Numbered from the stretch's first letter, positions 18,390 to 27,634 are shown. The stretch: DNA of 64,000 nucleotides from Arthrobacter sp. 31Y (GCF_000526335.1 NZ_JAFW01000001.1:2046001-2110000); one strand, 5' to 3'. A program made the numbers and translations. The notes: generated by a model from the sequence alone, not told the origin.

Positions 18390-19517
18390 ATGGGGATATT
18401 ACGACGTCGGATTGCAGCGGCGCTGCTGGCCGCCACTGTGGCGGCCATGGCACTTAGTCCCCTGCCGGCGTCGGCCGCGCCCAGCAACGGGCCGGACCCC
18501 GTGGTCAACGGTGAAGCGTTTGTGGGTAAGAAGCTGACTGCGGACATCGGCCCGTATACGTTCTACGGCTGCGGGGGCGGCAAAGGCCCCGACTTCACGG
18601 TCTACTGGACCAGGGACGGCTTCCTCGTAGCCGGGGAAACAACACGTAGCTACACGCTGGAGCAGGATGACACCGGCGCCCGCATGGCCGCGCACGTTAC
18701 CGCCAGCACCACGGCCTGCGGCGGAGAATCGTTGCACAGTAACGAAACCAAGCCTGTGGGTGCGGTGAACCGGGCGGCAGGTTTCACCGGACGCAGCTTT
18801 GAAGTCCTGACCCGGGCCAATGATGGCTCGCTGGTGCTCTACGGGCGAAGTGGGAGCGCGTGGGATCCTGCGCGGACGGTGGGATACGGCTTCAATATCT
18901 TCAATACTGCGTTCTCCCCCGGCGACTTCGATGGCGACGGTAAGAGCGACGTGATGGTGCGCGACTCCGTCGGCGGGCTCTACCTCTTCGGTGGAGATGG
19001 CGCCGGTGGCTGGAAGCCGGCCAAGTCCATCGGCAACGGCTGGAATGTGTTTGACTCAATCGTCGGCCCAGGCGACTTCAACGGCGACGGCCACAACGAC
19101 GTCCTCGCCAGAGAACCCGGCGGCGCCCTCTATCTCTACCCGGGCAATGGTGCCGGAGGCTGGTTGGCGCGAACCGCCGTCGGGACGGGTTGGAACGTCA
19201 TGGACTCCATAGTGACGCCCGGCGACTTCAATGGCGACGGCAATGTGGACATCTTGGCGCGCGACCGCAGCGGCTATCTGTTTTTCTACGGCGGCAACGG
19301 CTCAGGAGGCTGGTCGCGGTCTTGGATGATCGGCGTCGGATGGAATGCGCTCAAGTTCGTAGGCGGCGCCGGCGACTTCAACGGTGACGGCTTCCCCGAT
19401 GTTTACGGGGTGGATCAGCAGGGCCGACTGCTTGCCTACTACAGCGACGGCAGGACGGGCTGGAAGGGTTCCGACGCCGTAGGAGCCGGTTTCGGATGGT
19501 TCACAGCAATCTTCTAG
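18390..19517 (+). CDS. Secreted FG-GAP/VCBS-repeat protein (paralogue 1)
   Basis: 375 residues from the ATG at 18390 with GGGAGGAA upstream; the open frame extends further 5' but lacks a start signal. Signal peptide of about 29 residues ending ASA-AP. Residues 35-125 form an Ig-like domain with 'VYWTRDGFLVAGETTRSYTL' and two Cys that may pair. The remainder contains four repeats of about 50 residues, each with a calcium-type loop (GDFDGDGKSDV, GDFNGDGHNDV, GDFNGDGNVDI, GDFNGDGFPDV) followed by LYLYxGxGxGGW, typical of a beta-propeller-like FG-GAP fold. No LPxTG or enzyme domain, so an extracellular binding role is likely. A paralogue follows after 51 bases. Confidence 0.85.
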   Translation: MGILRRRIAAALLAATVAAMALSPLPASAAPSNGPDPVVNGEAFVGKKLTADIGPYTFYGCGGGKGPDFTVYWTRDGFLVAGETTRSYTLEQDDTGARMAAHVTASTTACGGESLHSNETKPVGAVNRAAGFTGRSFEVLTRANDGSLVLYGRSGSAWDPARTVGYGFNIFNTAFSPGDFDGDGKSDVMVRDSVGGLYLFGGDGAGGWKPAKSIGNGWNVFDSIVGPGDFNGDGHNDVLAREPGGALYLYPGNGAGGWLARTAVGTGWNVMDSIVTPGDFNGDGNVDILARDRSGYLFFYGGNGSGGWSRSWMIGVGWNALKFVGGAGDFNGDGFPDVYGVDQQGRLLAYYSDGRTGWKGSDAVGAGFGWFTAIF

Positions 19518-19568
19518 GAAGATCTCAGTCGCGGTACCATTAACCCCATAAAGTCTGGGGAGGACACA

Positions 19569-20714
19569 ATGTTTGCTTCATCACGCCCTGCGTCCGGCGT
19601 GCGCCGGGCAATCGCTGGAATCGGGGCTGCGATCTTTGCAGCAGTAGTACTAGCTCCCGCGCCCGCCATGGCCACCATGGACCCGGAACCGCCGGTTATC
19701 ACTGGAGCTCCGTACGTTGGTTCCACCCTCACGGTCACTTGGGACTACATGGCATACAAGGGCTGCGCTCAGGCCTCGGGCCCGGATACCCGCATCTACT
19801 GGACGCGGGACGGCGAGGTGGCAACAGACCACCCCACGTGGCCCAACTATGTCCTCACTGAGGAAGACCGCGGCAAAACCATAGCCGCGCACCTGGTTGC
19901 CAGCTACCCCTGTGAAGGACTGGAAGTCGCCAGCGAGGAAACCGCACCGATTTCTGCGTCTAATCGGCCAAATGGCTTCACCCCGGATGACTCCTTCGAC
20001 CTCCTGGCCCGCCGATCCGACGGCGCCCTGATGATGTACCAGCGCGCCAACAATGCCTGGGAACCCGCCCAAACCGTTGGATCAGGCTGGAACATCTTCC
20101 CCACGGTGCTCTCCCCCGGAGACTTCGACGGCGACGGCATCAACGACGTCCTCGGCAGGGACTCGGCCGGCGGCCTCTACCTGTACAGCGGTAACGGCTC
20201 GGGCGGCTGGAATGGTCCCCGAAAGGTTGGGACCGGATGGAACATCTTCACTTCGCTGGTCTCCCCCGGGGATTTCAACAGCGATGGCACCAACGACGTC
20301 CTGGCTCGTGATGCCAGCGGGATTCTCTACCTTTACCCCGGCGACGGGCAGGGCGGCTGGCTGCCCAGGTCAGTGGCGGGCCAGGGCTGGAACGCCCTGA
20401 ATGCGATCATCACCCCCGGCGACTTCGACGGCGACACCAACGTTGACGTCCTGGCCCGCGATTCTTCCGGGTACTTGAGGCTCTACAGTGGCGACGGTTC
20501 CGGCGGATGGAACGGCATGACCGTAGTTGGCCAAGGCTGGAACGGCATGAGCAAGATCGGCAGCGCCGGCGACATCAACGCCGACGGCAGCCTCGATGTC
20601 TTTGCTGTGGACGGCTCAGGCCAGCTGCGCGCCTATTACGGCAACGGCAACGCTGGCTGGACTGGCGCCGGCGTGGTCGGCTGGGGTTGGGGCGGGTTCA
20701 CGGACCTGTTCTGA
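19569..20714 (+). CDS. Secreted FG-GAP/VCBS-repeat protein (paralogue 2)
   Basis: 381 residues from an ATG with GGGGAGGAC upstream. Same architecture as the preceding gene: signal peptide of about 35 residues, an Ig-like domain with IYWTRDGEVATDHPTWPNY, and four repeats with loops GDFDGDGINDV, GDFNSDGTNDV, GDFDGDTNVDV and GDINADGSLDV. The third and fourth loops have drifted from the DxDGDG pattern. The two genes are clearly a tandem duplication. No anchor signal. A convergent hairpin terminator (20739-20770) follows. Confidence 0.85.
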   Translation: MFASSRPASGVRRAIAGIGAAIFAAVVLAPAPAMATMDPEPPVITGAPYVGSTLTVTWDYMAYKGCAQASGPDTRIYWTRDGEVATDHPTWPNYVLTEEDRGKTIAAHLVASYPCEGLEVASEETAPISASNRPNGFTPDDSFDLLARRSDGALMMYQRANNAWEPAQTVGSGWNIFPTVLSPGDFDGDGINDVLGRDSAGGLYLYSGNGSGGWNGPRKVGTGWNIFTSLVSPGDFNSDGTNDVLARDASGILYLYPGDGQGGWLPRSVAGQGWNALNAIITPGDFDGDTNVDVLARDSSGYLRLYSGDGSGGWNGMTVVGQGWNGMSKIGSAGDINADGSLDVFAVDGSGQLRAYYGNGNAGWTGAGVVGWGWGGFTDLF

Positions 20715-20738
20715 CTCGGCTTGTTTCTACGTTGTTGA

Positions 20739-20770
20739 GAACCCCGTTCGGAGCGATCCGGGCGGGGTTC
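20739..20770. terminator. Hairpin terminator between convergent genes
   Basis: Arms GAACCCCG (20739-20746) and CGGGGTTC (20763-20770) with a 16-base loop, between the FG-GAP gene and the convergent MFS gene. Confidence 0.55.
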
Positions 20771-20808
20771 CCGCAATAAACGGGTCGGGTAAATGCCGCG
20801 TTCTAGGA

Positions 20809-22116
20809 CTAGTCCACGCTCTTGATCTTCACCACGAAGACCGCGCCCATGAGCCCAATGATTGCGGCGGCTACGTATAGCGAGACGTAGCCGCCCTCCC
20901 ACTGCTTCACGAAGAGGAAAGCAATCCCGGGCGCCCAGACCTGCGGCAGCGAGTTGGCAATGTTGATGACACCGAGGTCCCTGCCGCGGTCCAAAGCCGC
21001 GGGTAGGACCTGGCTGATGAGAGCGAAGTCCACTGCCAAGTAGGCGCCGAAACCGATTCCGAGAACGACCGCTCCAGCCAAAGCGCCGATCCATGTTGGC
21101 GTAAAAGCGAGGATCAGCGATGCCGCGGCGATGATCACGGACGATGCGATGACCAACGGCTTCCGTTTGCCCATCCGGTCACTTAGTCGTCCACCTAGGA
21201 CGCTGGTAATGATGACCATTACCGCGTACAGCCCCGTCAAAACGAGCACGCCGTTCCCGGGCTCGATCCCCTCAGTTTCTTTCAAGTGCACGGCATCAGT
21301 AAGGAAGAAAAGCAAATAAATCGTCACCATGTGGTTGCCAGTGCTGACCAGCAATCTGGTGAGCCATGCCCATGCGAAGTCGGGATAGCGTTTTGGTGAG
21401 ACCCAAAAACCCTTGAAGAATGGCCACATGCGGAACGGCGCCCGTTCCTGCTGAGGCAGCGGTTGGTCGTCGCCCTTGAACAAATAAAGCACGACGCCGG
21501 CGAGCAAGGCTGCTGCACATACCCAGTAACCTGCGGCAAAGTTTCCGGCAACGACGGCCGCGATCACCACGCCGACGAGAATGCCCACCGTCTGGCCCAT
21601 TGCGGCCAGACCGCCCACGCTTCCGCGCTGCGGCACGGGCACCCTGTCGGGGATGGCGGCAAAGATTGCAGCGTACATGGCGTTGACTCCGGCCTGCACC
21701 AAGCACCAAAAAACGGTCATCACAGCAACGTTGGGGGCACCGGCCAGAGCAATGAGGGCAACAGCTCCGAGGATAGCTCCGATGAGCACCCACGGAACCC
21801 GCCGGCCGAACCGGGACGTCGTCCGGTCGCTGAAGGCACCAAACAAGGGGTTTGCCACCAAGGAAACAGCAGCACCGCACCCGGTGACCAAAGCCAGGAT
21901 GGCTTCCTTTTGGCCCTCGTCGAAGTGGGCTGCTTGCTGGCCCAAGAGAACTTGAAGCGGGCCGGAGAAGGCAGCGTTAATCCCTAGGTTGACCAGTACA
22001 ACGCCAGTGATCCAGATCGGCCTAACCGGGGTGACGGGATCAGCCAGCGCTGTGGTGGCCCCGCCCCGGACTACGGCTGGATCCGGCACCGGGCCCGGCA
22101 GATCGGACAAGCTCAT
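20809..22116 (-). CDS. MFS transporter (GPH/sugar-cation-symporter-like)
   Basis: 435 residues from the ATG at 22116 (GAGGGGG upstream). Twelve membrane segments. The loop after helix 2, 'NPLFGAFSDRTTSRFGRRVPW', and the long cytoplasmic loop near 215-245 resemble the glycoside/sucrose-proton symporter-like branch of the MFS rather than drug exporters; the matching C-half loop is 'GGRLSDRMGKRKPLVI'. A carbohydrate or glycoside substrate is a reasonable guess, but no metabolic gene is adjacent. Convergent with the FG-GAP pair and divergent from rraA. Confidence 0.8.
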   Translation of the reverse strand: MSLSDLPGPVPDPAVVRGGATTALADPVTPVRPIWITGVVLVNLGINAAFSGPLQVLLGQQAAHFDEGQKEAILALVTGCGAAVSLVANPLFGAFSDRTTSRFGRRVPWVLIGAILGAVALIALAGAPNVAVMTVFWCLVQAGVNAMYAAIFAAIPDRVPVPQRGSVGGLAAMGQTVGILVGVVIAAVVAGNFAAGYWVCAAALLAGVVLYLFKGDDQPLPQQERAPFRMWPFFKGFWVSPKRYPDFAWAWLTRLLVSTGNHMVTIYLLFFLTDAVHLKETEGIEPGNGVLVLTGLYAVMVIITSVLGGRLSDRMGKRKPLVIASSVIIAAASLILAFTPTWIGALAGAVVLGIGFGAYLAVDFALISQVLPAALDRGRDLGVINIANSLPQVWAPGIAFLFVKQWEGGYVSLYVAAAIIGLMGAVFVVKIKSVD

Positions 22117-22273
22117 AGCAGGTTCCCCCTCGTTCAATGTTTGGCTTCAGCCTAGCGCGGCGGAACGACACTTCACCGCCGTCGGGTCTTTTATCCACAT
22201 AGGCCTAAACATGTCCTGACCTAGCCCTGACGCAAGGGTTAGTGTGGCCTCAAACGGATAGAGGAGCAGCATT

Positions 22274-22747
22274 GTGAGCGAGCAAATAAATACCGCGGAT
22301 CTCTACGACGAGCGTGGCGAGGAACTGGAGTCCATCGCCATACAGTTTCAGAACCTGGGCGGACACACGCATTTCAGCGGGCCTGTCCGCACTATCCGCT
22401 GTTTCGAGGACAACGCCCTGGTGAAGACCATCCTCAACACGCCCGGTGAAGGCGCCGTACTTGTCATCGATGGTCAGGGTTCGTTGAGGACTGCGCTCAT
22501 GGGAGACATGATCGCGGAAAGCGCTGTGGCAAATGGCTGGGCCGGAGTCATCATTAATGGCGCCGTCCGCGACCGCGAGGCAATCGCCCGCTTGCCCCTG
22601 GGCGTCAAAGCGCTGGGTAGCAATCCAAAGAAGAGTGCCAAGACAGGTGTGGGTGAAGTGGATGTTCAGCTGGTCATCGATCGCGTCCGCATCCAGCCAG
22701 GCGTGATGATCTATTGCGATCCTGATGGCATTCTGATCGAGCGCTGA
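22274..22747 (+). CDS. rraA: RraA-like protein (regulator of ribonuclease activity / HMG aldolase superfamily)
   Basis: 157 residues starting at a GTG after GGAGCAGC. Full-length match in style to actinobacterial RraA: 'TADLYDERGEELESIAIQF', 'DGQGSLRTALMGDMIAESAVANGWAGVIINGAVRD' and 'GVKALGSNPKKSAKTGVGE'. In E. coli RraA binds RNase E and inhibits it, whereas related proteins are metal-dependent 4-hydroxy-4-methyl-2-oxoglutarate aldolases using the G-x20-R-D motif, which is present here (residues near 77-100). Which activity applies cannot be told from sequence. A perfect TTATCCACA 9-mer occurs at 22191-22199 upstream. Confidence 0.9.
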   Translation: MSEQINTADLYDERGEELESIAIQFQNLGGHTHFSGPVRTIRCFEDNALVKTILNTPGEGAVLVIDGQGSLRTALMGDMIAESAVANGWAGVIINGAVRDREAIARLPLGVKALGSNPKKSAKTGVGEVDVQLVIDRVRIQPGVMIYCDPDGILIER

Positions 22748-22819
22748 CCCTTCCGGCGCTGCCGACTTAGAGGGAAAGTGGAAGAAATATTCTCCCGTCG
22801 GGAATCAACCGGACTGTAA

Positions 22820-22842
22820 GATAGTTACTGAAAGCAACTATC
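22820..22842. promoter_or_regulatory. Inverted repeat GATAGTT-N9-AACTATC upstream of the DHA2 exporter
   Basis: Perfect 7-bp arms 38 bases upstream of the exporter ATG. The size and position fit a dimeric MarR- or TetR-type operator, but no cognate regulator gene is adjacent. Confidence 0.5.
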
Positions 22843-22879
22843 CTGCTTAATCCACTTTTCTGCCACCTCTGGAGAAGAT

Positions 22880-24532
22880 ATGTCCAAAACTGCGCCTGTA
22901 CGCGCTGCCGGTGAGGTCCTGACGCATCGTCAGACCCTCACGGTCATGGTGGGGCTCATGCTCGGCATGTTCCTGTCCTCGCTGGATCAAACCATCGTGT
23001 CCACCTCCATTTACACCATCGCCAACGACCTCGATGGCCTGTCTCTCCAGGCGTGGGCCACCACGGCCTACCTCATCACTTCCACCGTCAGCACCCCGCT
23101 CTACGGCAAGCTCAGCGATATCTTCGGACGCCGCCCGCTCTACCTCGTGGCCATCGTGATCTTCCTGGCAGGTTCCTTGTACGCGGGATCTGTCCACTCC
23201 ATGACCGAACTGGCCATTGCCCGCGGCATCCAGGGCCTCGGCGCTGGCGGACTGTTGGCCCTAGCGTTGACCATCATCGGCGACATCGTGGCGCTCAAGG
23301 ACAGGGCAAAATACCAGGGCTATTTCATGTCAGTCTTCGGCATTTCTTCCGTGCTCGGTCCGGTGATTGGCGGCGCCTTCGCGGGCTCGGCAAACATCCT
23401 GGGCTTTGACGGCTGGCGCTGGGTCTTCTTCATCAACCTCCCCATTGGGCTCGCCGCCCTTGTGGTGGTCTTCATGTACCTGCACCTTCCGGCGCGGCAT
23501 GTAAAGCAAAAGATCGACTACTGGGGCGCCGCTGCCATCACCCTTGCGATTGTTCCGCTGCTGCTGGTTGCAGAACAGGGCCGCACATGGGGTTGGGCTT
23601 CCGGCGCATCCTGGCTTTGCTACGGGCTTGGCATCATCGGCATCGTGGCCTTCCTCCTGGCCGAGAAGCGTGCAGGCGACTACGCACTGATTCCGCTGCG
23701 CCTTTTCAAGAACACCACTTTCGGATTGTCTTCACTGCTGAACTTCATCATCGGCATCGGCATGTTCGGCGCAATCGCCATGCTGCCCATGTACCTGCAG
23801 CTGGTGAAGGGGCTTACTCCTACCGAGGCCGGCCTGATGATGATCACGTTCACTGTGGGCATCCTCTTCGGCTCCATCTCTGCCGGCCGGACCATCTCCT
23901 CATCAGGGGTGTACCGGATCTTCCCCATCATGGGCACGGCAGTGCTGGCCGCCGCCGCCACCGTGATGGGCCTGGTCCTCGGCGTCGATACCGGGCTGTG
24001 GGTTCCCGGCCTGATCGCTGTGTTCTTCGGCGTCGGATTGGGCTTCTGCATGCAGCCGCTGACACTTGCCATGCAGGTTTCCGTTCCGCCCAAGGATATG
24101 GGCGTGGGCACCTCAACAGCTGCGTTCTTCCGTTCCATGGGTGGAGCAGTGGGCACGGCGGTGTTTATCTCCATGCTCTTCAGCACGGCGGCTGACAAGA
24201 TCGCCGAGGGCATGAAAACTGCCGCTGCCAACCCGGACTACCAGGCGGTCATGAAGGACCCGGCTGTGGCTTCCGATCCGGCAAACGCCAAGCTCTTCGA
24301 TTTCTTCAAGAACGGCGCCAACAACGAATCCCTGAACGACACCAGCTGGCTTCACACGGCCAACAGCGCACTGACCAGGCCCATCACTGAAGGATTTGCC
24401 CAAGCAATCGACATCGTCATGCTCACGGCCGCCGGACTCATGATCATTGCCTTCCTGATCAGCTTCGCGCTTCCTAACAAGAAGCTCACGGATCCCAAGG
24501 CCGCAGCCAAGGAATCCGTCCCGGCGCACTAA
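22880..24532 (+). CDS. MFS drug exporter, DHA2 (14-TMS, EmrB/QacA) family
   Basis: 550 residues with 14 predicted membrane segments. Family motifs: 'LGMFLSSLDQTIVSTSIYTI' in helix 1 (motif D1), 'GKLSDIFGRRPLYL' in loop 2-3 (motif A), 'RGIQGLGAGGLLALALTIIGD' in helix 4 (motif B) and 'GISSVLGPVIGGAFAG' in helix 5 (motif C of exporters). A C-terminal extracytoplasmic insert (about 440-500) precedes the last helix. DHA2 proteins expel lipophilic or cationic toxic compounds in exchange for protons. Monocistronic, with an upstream inverted repeat and a strong terminator after it. Confidence 0.9.
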   Translation: MSKTAPVRAAGEVLTHRQTLTVMVGLMLGMFLSSLDQTIVSTSIYTIANDLDGLSLQAWATTAYLITSTVSTPLYGKLSDIFGRRPLYLVAIVIFLAGSLYAGSVHSMTELAIARGIQGLGAGGLLALALTIIGDIVALKDRAKYQGYFMSVFGISSVLGPVIGGAFAGSANILGFDGWRWVFFINLPIGLAALVVVFMYLHLPARHVKQKIDYWGAAAITLAIVPLLLVAEQGRTWGWASGASWLCYGLGIIGIVAFLLAEKRAGDYALIPLRLFKNTTFGLSSLLNFIIGIGMFGAIAMLPMYLQLVKGLTPTEAGLMMITFTVGILFGSISAGRTISSSGVYRIFPIMGTAVLAAAATVMGLVLGVDTGLWVPGLIAVFFGVGLGFCMQPLTLAMQVSVPPKDMGVGTSTAAFFRSMGGAVGTAVFISMLFSTAADKIAEGMKTAAANPDYQAVMKDPAVASDPANAKLFDFFKNGANNESLNDTSWLHTANSALTRPITEGFAQAIDIVMLTAAGLMIIAFLISFALPNKKLTDPKAAAKESVPAH

Positions 24533-24566
24533 GCTCACACGCTGGCCACTGAGTTCACGCAACACC

Positions 24567-24606
24567 AAGAACGGCAGGAAGTCTCCGGACTACCTGCCGT
24601 TCTTTG
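24567..24606 (+). terminator. Rho-independent terminator of the DHA2 exporter
   Basis: Perfect 12-bp stem AAGAACGGCAGG / CCTGCCGTTCTT, 14-base loop, ending in TTCTTT. Confidence 0.85.
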
Positions 24607-24710
24607 CGTTCAATTAGTTCCGCCAACGGCGCCCCTTCCGGCACTCGAGGCTACGCGGAGGCACTACCCAGAGATCTCACAGCCGCCAAACAGGCGCACA
24701 TACGTTAACA

Positions 24711-24729
24711 ACGTGAATGCATGTCACGT
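24711..24729. promoter_or_regulatory. Palindrome ACGTGAATGCATGTCACGT, candidate operator
   Basis: Perfect 6-bp arms (ACGTGA / TCACGT) around ATGCATG, 130 bases upstream of the sugar transporter start, followed by a TTGACT hexamer at 24737. The arms recall CRP/GlxR half sites (GTGA...TCAC), but the spacer is seven bases instead of six, so the binding protein is uncertain. Confidence 0.4.
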
Positions 24730-24859
24730 CGGTCACTTGACTGGAACTGTAGCGATATGACGTGCCACACTGTTTAGCGCGAGTGCACCGGCGTCCCCGT
24801 CGGACAGCCGACGACGTCCCGCACATCGCTTCCACCCCCCCATTCCCTAAGGGAGACCC

Positions 24860-26329
24860 ATGTCCAGTTCCAGCACCGAAGGCGCGCCCCCAGTTTCACG
24901 GAAGGTGATCGGCCTGGCCGTCGCCGGCGCGGTGGGAGGATTCCTCTTCGGCTTCGATTCGTCCGTGGTCAATGGCGCCGTGGATGCGATGGCTGACGAG
25001 TTCGTCATGAGCGAGGCAGTCACAGGCTTCGCCGTCGCCGTCGCGTTGCTGGGCTGTGCCGCCGGCGCCTACTTCGCCGGTAAGATAGCCGACCGCTATG
25101 GACGCATCCCCGCTATGAAGATCGGCGCACTGCTCTTCCTAGTGAGCGCCGTGGGAACGGGCCTCGCCTTTGGTGTGTGGGACCTCATCTTCTGGCGCCT
25201 GGTGGGTGGCTTGGGCATTGGGCTTGCCTCCGTTATTGCCCCGGCCTACATCTCCGAAATCTCACCCCGGCACGTACGTGGCCGCTTGGCTTCGCTCCAG
25301 CAGCTCGCCATCACCACGGGCATCTTCGCAGCACTCCTCTCCGACGCGGTGCTGGCCAACTCGGCCGGCGGCGCCGGTGGCACGTTGTGGCTGGGCATTG
25401 AAGCCTGGCGCTGGATGTTCATCGCCTGCGCCGTGCCCGCCACCGTGTATGGCTGGATCGCTTTCCGGCTGCCGGAGTCCCCGCACTTTCTGGTACTCAA
25501 CGGCAAGGAAGACCAGGCCCGCAGTATCTTCAACAAGATCATCCCGGGCGATGACATCGAACGGCACATCCGCGAGATCCGCGAATCCATCCAGGAAGAA
25601 AAGCTCTCCACCAAGAAGGGTTCCCTCCGCGGCAACAGGTTCGGGCTTCTTCCTGTGGTTTGGATCGGCATCATCCTCTCCGTCCTGCAGCAGTTCGTCG
25701 GCATCAACGTGATCTTCTACTACTCCACTACGCTGTGGAAGGCCGTCGGGTTCCAGGAAAAGGACTCGCTGACCATCTCCGTGGCCACCTCCGTCACGAA
25801 CATCCTGGTGACCCTTGTTGCCATCGCCCTGGTGGACCGCATTGGCCGCCGGCCCATCCTACTCACCGGTTCCATCGGCATGGCAGCGTCCCTCGGCGTC
25901 ATGGCGTTGGCTTTCTCCTCCGCAGTTGGTTCGGGCTCCGAGATCAGCCTCCCGGGCGCGTGGGGGCCGGTAGCCCTGGTCGCAGCCAACATCTTCGTGA
26001 TCAGTTTCGGGGCCTCGTGGGGTCCGCTCGTATGGGTGCTGTTGGGCGAAATCTTCCCGTCCCGCATCCGTGCGCGTGCCCTCGGCCTGGCCGCAGCGGC
26101 GCAGTGGATCGCGAATTTTGCCATCACGCTCAGCTTCCCCATCATGGCGGCCGGTTCACTGCCGCTGACGTACGCCATGTACGCGGCGTTCGCTGCGGCG
26201 TCGTTCTTCTTCGTCATGTTCAAGGTCCCGGAGACCAACGGCATGTCCTTGGAACAGGCCGAAACCCTGTTCGTTCCCAAGGGAGCACCGGTGGCACCGC
26301 TGCCAGTCAGCAAGGACGAATCGAAGTAG
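24860..26329 (+). CDS. Sugar:H+ symporter, MFS sugar-porter family
   Basis: 489 residues, 12 membrane segments. Sugar-porter signatures are complete: 'GGFLFGFDSSVVNGAV' in helix 1, 'GKIADRYGRIPAM' in loop 2-3, 'RLVGGLGIGLASVIAPAYISE' in helix 4 to 5, PESPHFL at the end of helix 6, 'LQQFVGINVIFYYSTTLW' in helix 7, 'DRIGRRPIL' in loop 8-9 and PETNG after helix 12. The GIN..FYYS stretch is typical of hexose/pentose carriers such as XylE, GalP and AraE. The exact sugar cannot be assigned. Single gene ended by a bidirectional terminator. Confidence 0.9.
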   Translation: MSSSSTEGAPPVSRKVIGLAVAGAVGGFLFGFDSSVVNGAVDAMADEFVMSEAVTGFAVAVALLGCAAGAYFAGKIADRYGRIPAMKIGALLFLVSAVGTGLAFGVWDLIFWRLVGGLGIGLASVIAPAYISEISPRHVRGRLASLQQLAITTGIFAALLSDAVLANSAGGAGGTLWLGIEAWRWMFIACAVPATVYGWIAFRLPESPHFLVLNGKEDQARSIFNKIIPGDDIERHIREIRESIQEEKLSTKKGSLRGNRFGLLPVVWIGIILSVLQQFVGINVIFYYSTTLWKAVGFQEKDSLTISVATSVTNILVTLVAIALVDRIGRRPILLTGSIGMAASLGVMALAFSSAVGSGSEISLPGAWGPVALVAANIFVISFGASWGPLVWVLLGEIFPSRIRARALGLAAAAQWIANFAITLSFPIMAAGSLPLTYAMYAAFAAASFFFVMFKVPETNGMSLEQAETLFVPKGAPVAPLPVSKDESK

Positions 26330-26335
26330 CGCACA

Positions 26336-26380
26336 AGAAAGCCCGGCGGATTTGACCAGTTCAATTCCGCCGGGCTTTTC
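26336..26380. terminator. Bidirectional rho-independent terminator
   Basis: Perfect 13-bp stem AAAGCCCGGCGGA / TCCGCCGGGCTTT with A and T tracts at the two ends, between the convergent sugar porter and MFS genes. Confidence 0.9.
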
Positions 26381-26395
26381 GTGTTTACGGGAGAG

Positions 26396-27634
26396 TTACA
26401 CCAGGTGCGGCTCGTGGGATTTCAGGTAGCCACGCCCTCCGAAAGCAACAAGGATGGCAATGACCATGGCCACAGCGCCGGCAAAGAACGGCACCTGCGG
26501 GCCGAAGTGCTCGCCGAGCTGGGCCGCCGCGAACGGTGCCAGCGCGCCGCCCATCCAGCGCACAAAGTTATAGCCGGCAGAAGCAACGGGACGGGGTGAA
26601 TCGGAAACGCCCATGGCCAGTTCTGTATAGACCGTGTTGTTGATGCCCAGCAGCGCACCGGCCACGATGACAAGCACGACGACGGCCGTCACCGAGTGCC
26701 CGGCTGCCAGTCCCAGGCCTATCAGGTCGAGCATGAGCGCAGCCAGTGTGCCGGTGAGGACTTTGACGGCGCCGAACCGCTTCTGGAGCACGGGTGCAAC
26801 GAACACCGAGAAGACAGCAACGGCAACACCCCAACCGAAGAACACTCCCCCAATGCCATAGGCATCCATGCCCAGGATGAATGGAGTGAAGGCGAGGATG
26901 GTGAAGAAGCCGTAGTTGTAGAACAGCGCGCTGGCGGCGGTCGTCCGCAGGCCCTTGTGTCCCAGTGCCAGCAAGGGGTCCCGGAGGCGGGACTTTTCAG
27001 CCGGGGCGGGTGTTTTGGGTAGCAATGCCAGCAACGCGATGAAGGCCGCGGCCATGAGAACTGCGGTGCCGAAGAACGGAGCCCGCCACTGCCAGCCGCC
27101 CAGCAGGGCGCCCAGCAACGGGCCGAGGGAGATACCCAGGCCGAGCGCTGCTTCGTAAAGGATGATGGCCGTCCCGGTTCCACCACTGGCGACGCCTACG
27201 ATCACTGCCAAAGCTGTTGCAACGAACAACGCGTTACCGAGACCCCAACCCGCCCGGAATCCCACCAGTTGCTCGACGCTTCCGGAGAGACCAGACAGCG
27301 ATGCGAACACGACGATGATGGCCAGACCGATCAGCAGCGTCTTCTTTCCACCAATCCGCGAGGACACGAATCCGCTGATCAACATGGCGATTGCGGTGAC
27401 CAGGAAATAGCTGGTGAACAGCAACGAGACTTCACTGGTGGATGCCTCAAGATTCTTGGCAATCGCGGGGAGGATCGGATCTACGAGCCCTATGCCCATG
27501 AACGCGAAGACGGCCGCGAGCGCAGTCGCCCAAACAGCTTTGGGCTGCTTGAGGAGGGAAGCCTTCTCGGCTTCCAAGGTGGTTTCGATGGTTGTTTCGG
27601 CGCTTGCTGAAGCGTCAGCCAACTGGCGTGACAT
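26396..27634 (-). CDS. MFS efflux transporter (DHA1-like), in operon with marR
   Basis: 412 residues, 12 membrane segments after a cytoplasmic N-terminus of about 35 residues. Exporter-type features: 'GLVDPILPAIAKNLEAST' in helix 1, 'SGFVSSRIGGKKTLLIG' as motif A and 'GISLGPLLGALLGGWQWRAPFF' as motif C of helix 5, which marks exporters. It starts 30 bases after the marR stop on the same strand, so the pair is probably one transcript in which MarR represses its own operon and a small toxic compound relieves repression. Substrate unknown. Confidence 0.87.
   Translation of the reverse strand: MSRQLADASASAETTIETTLEAEKASLLKQPKAVWATALAAVFAFMGIGLVDPILPAIAKNLEASTSEVSLLFTSYFLVTAIAMLISGFVSSRIGGKKTLLIGLAIIVVFASLSGLSGSVEQLVGFRAGWGLGNALFVATALAVIVGVASGGTGTAIILYEAALGLGISLGPLLGALLGGWQWRAPFFGTAVLMAAAFIALLALLPKTPAPAEKSRLRDPLLALGHKGLRTTAASALFYNYGFFTILAFTPFILGMDAYGIGGVFFGWGVAVAVFSVFVAPVLQKRFGAVKVLTGTLAALMLDLIGLGLAAGHSVTAVVVLVIVAGALLGINNTVYTELAMGVSDSPRPVASAGYNFVRWMGGALAPFAAAQLGEHFGPQVPFFAGAVAMVIAILVAFGGRGYLKSHEPHLV

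Larger units (their letters stand above)
24533..24859. other. 327-base intergenic region with terminator and palindrome
   Basis: Contains the terminator of the DHA2 gene (24567-24606) and, near 24711-24729, an inverted repeat upstream of the sugar transporter. Between these (24610-24710) nothing recognisable. GGGAGA just before 24860 is the Shine-Dalgarno of the transporter. Confidence 0.7.
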
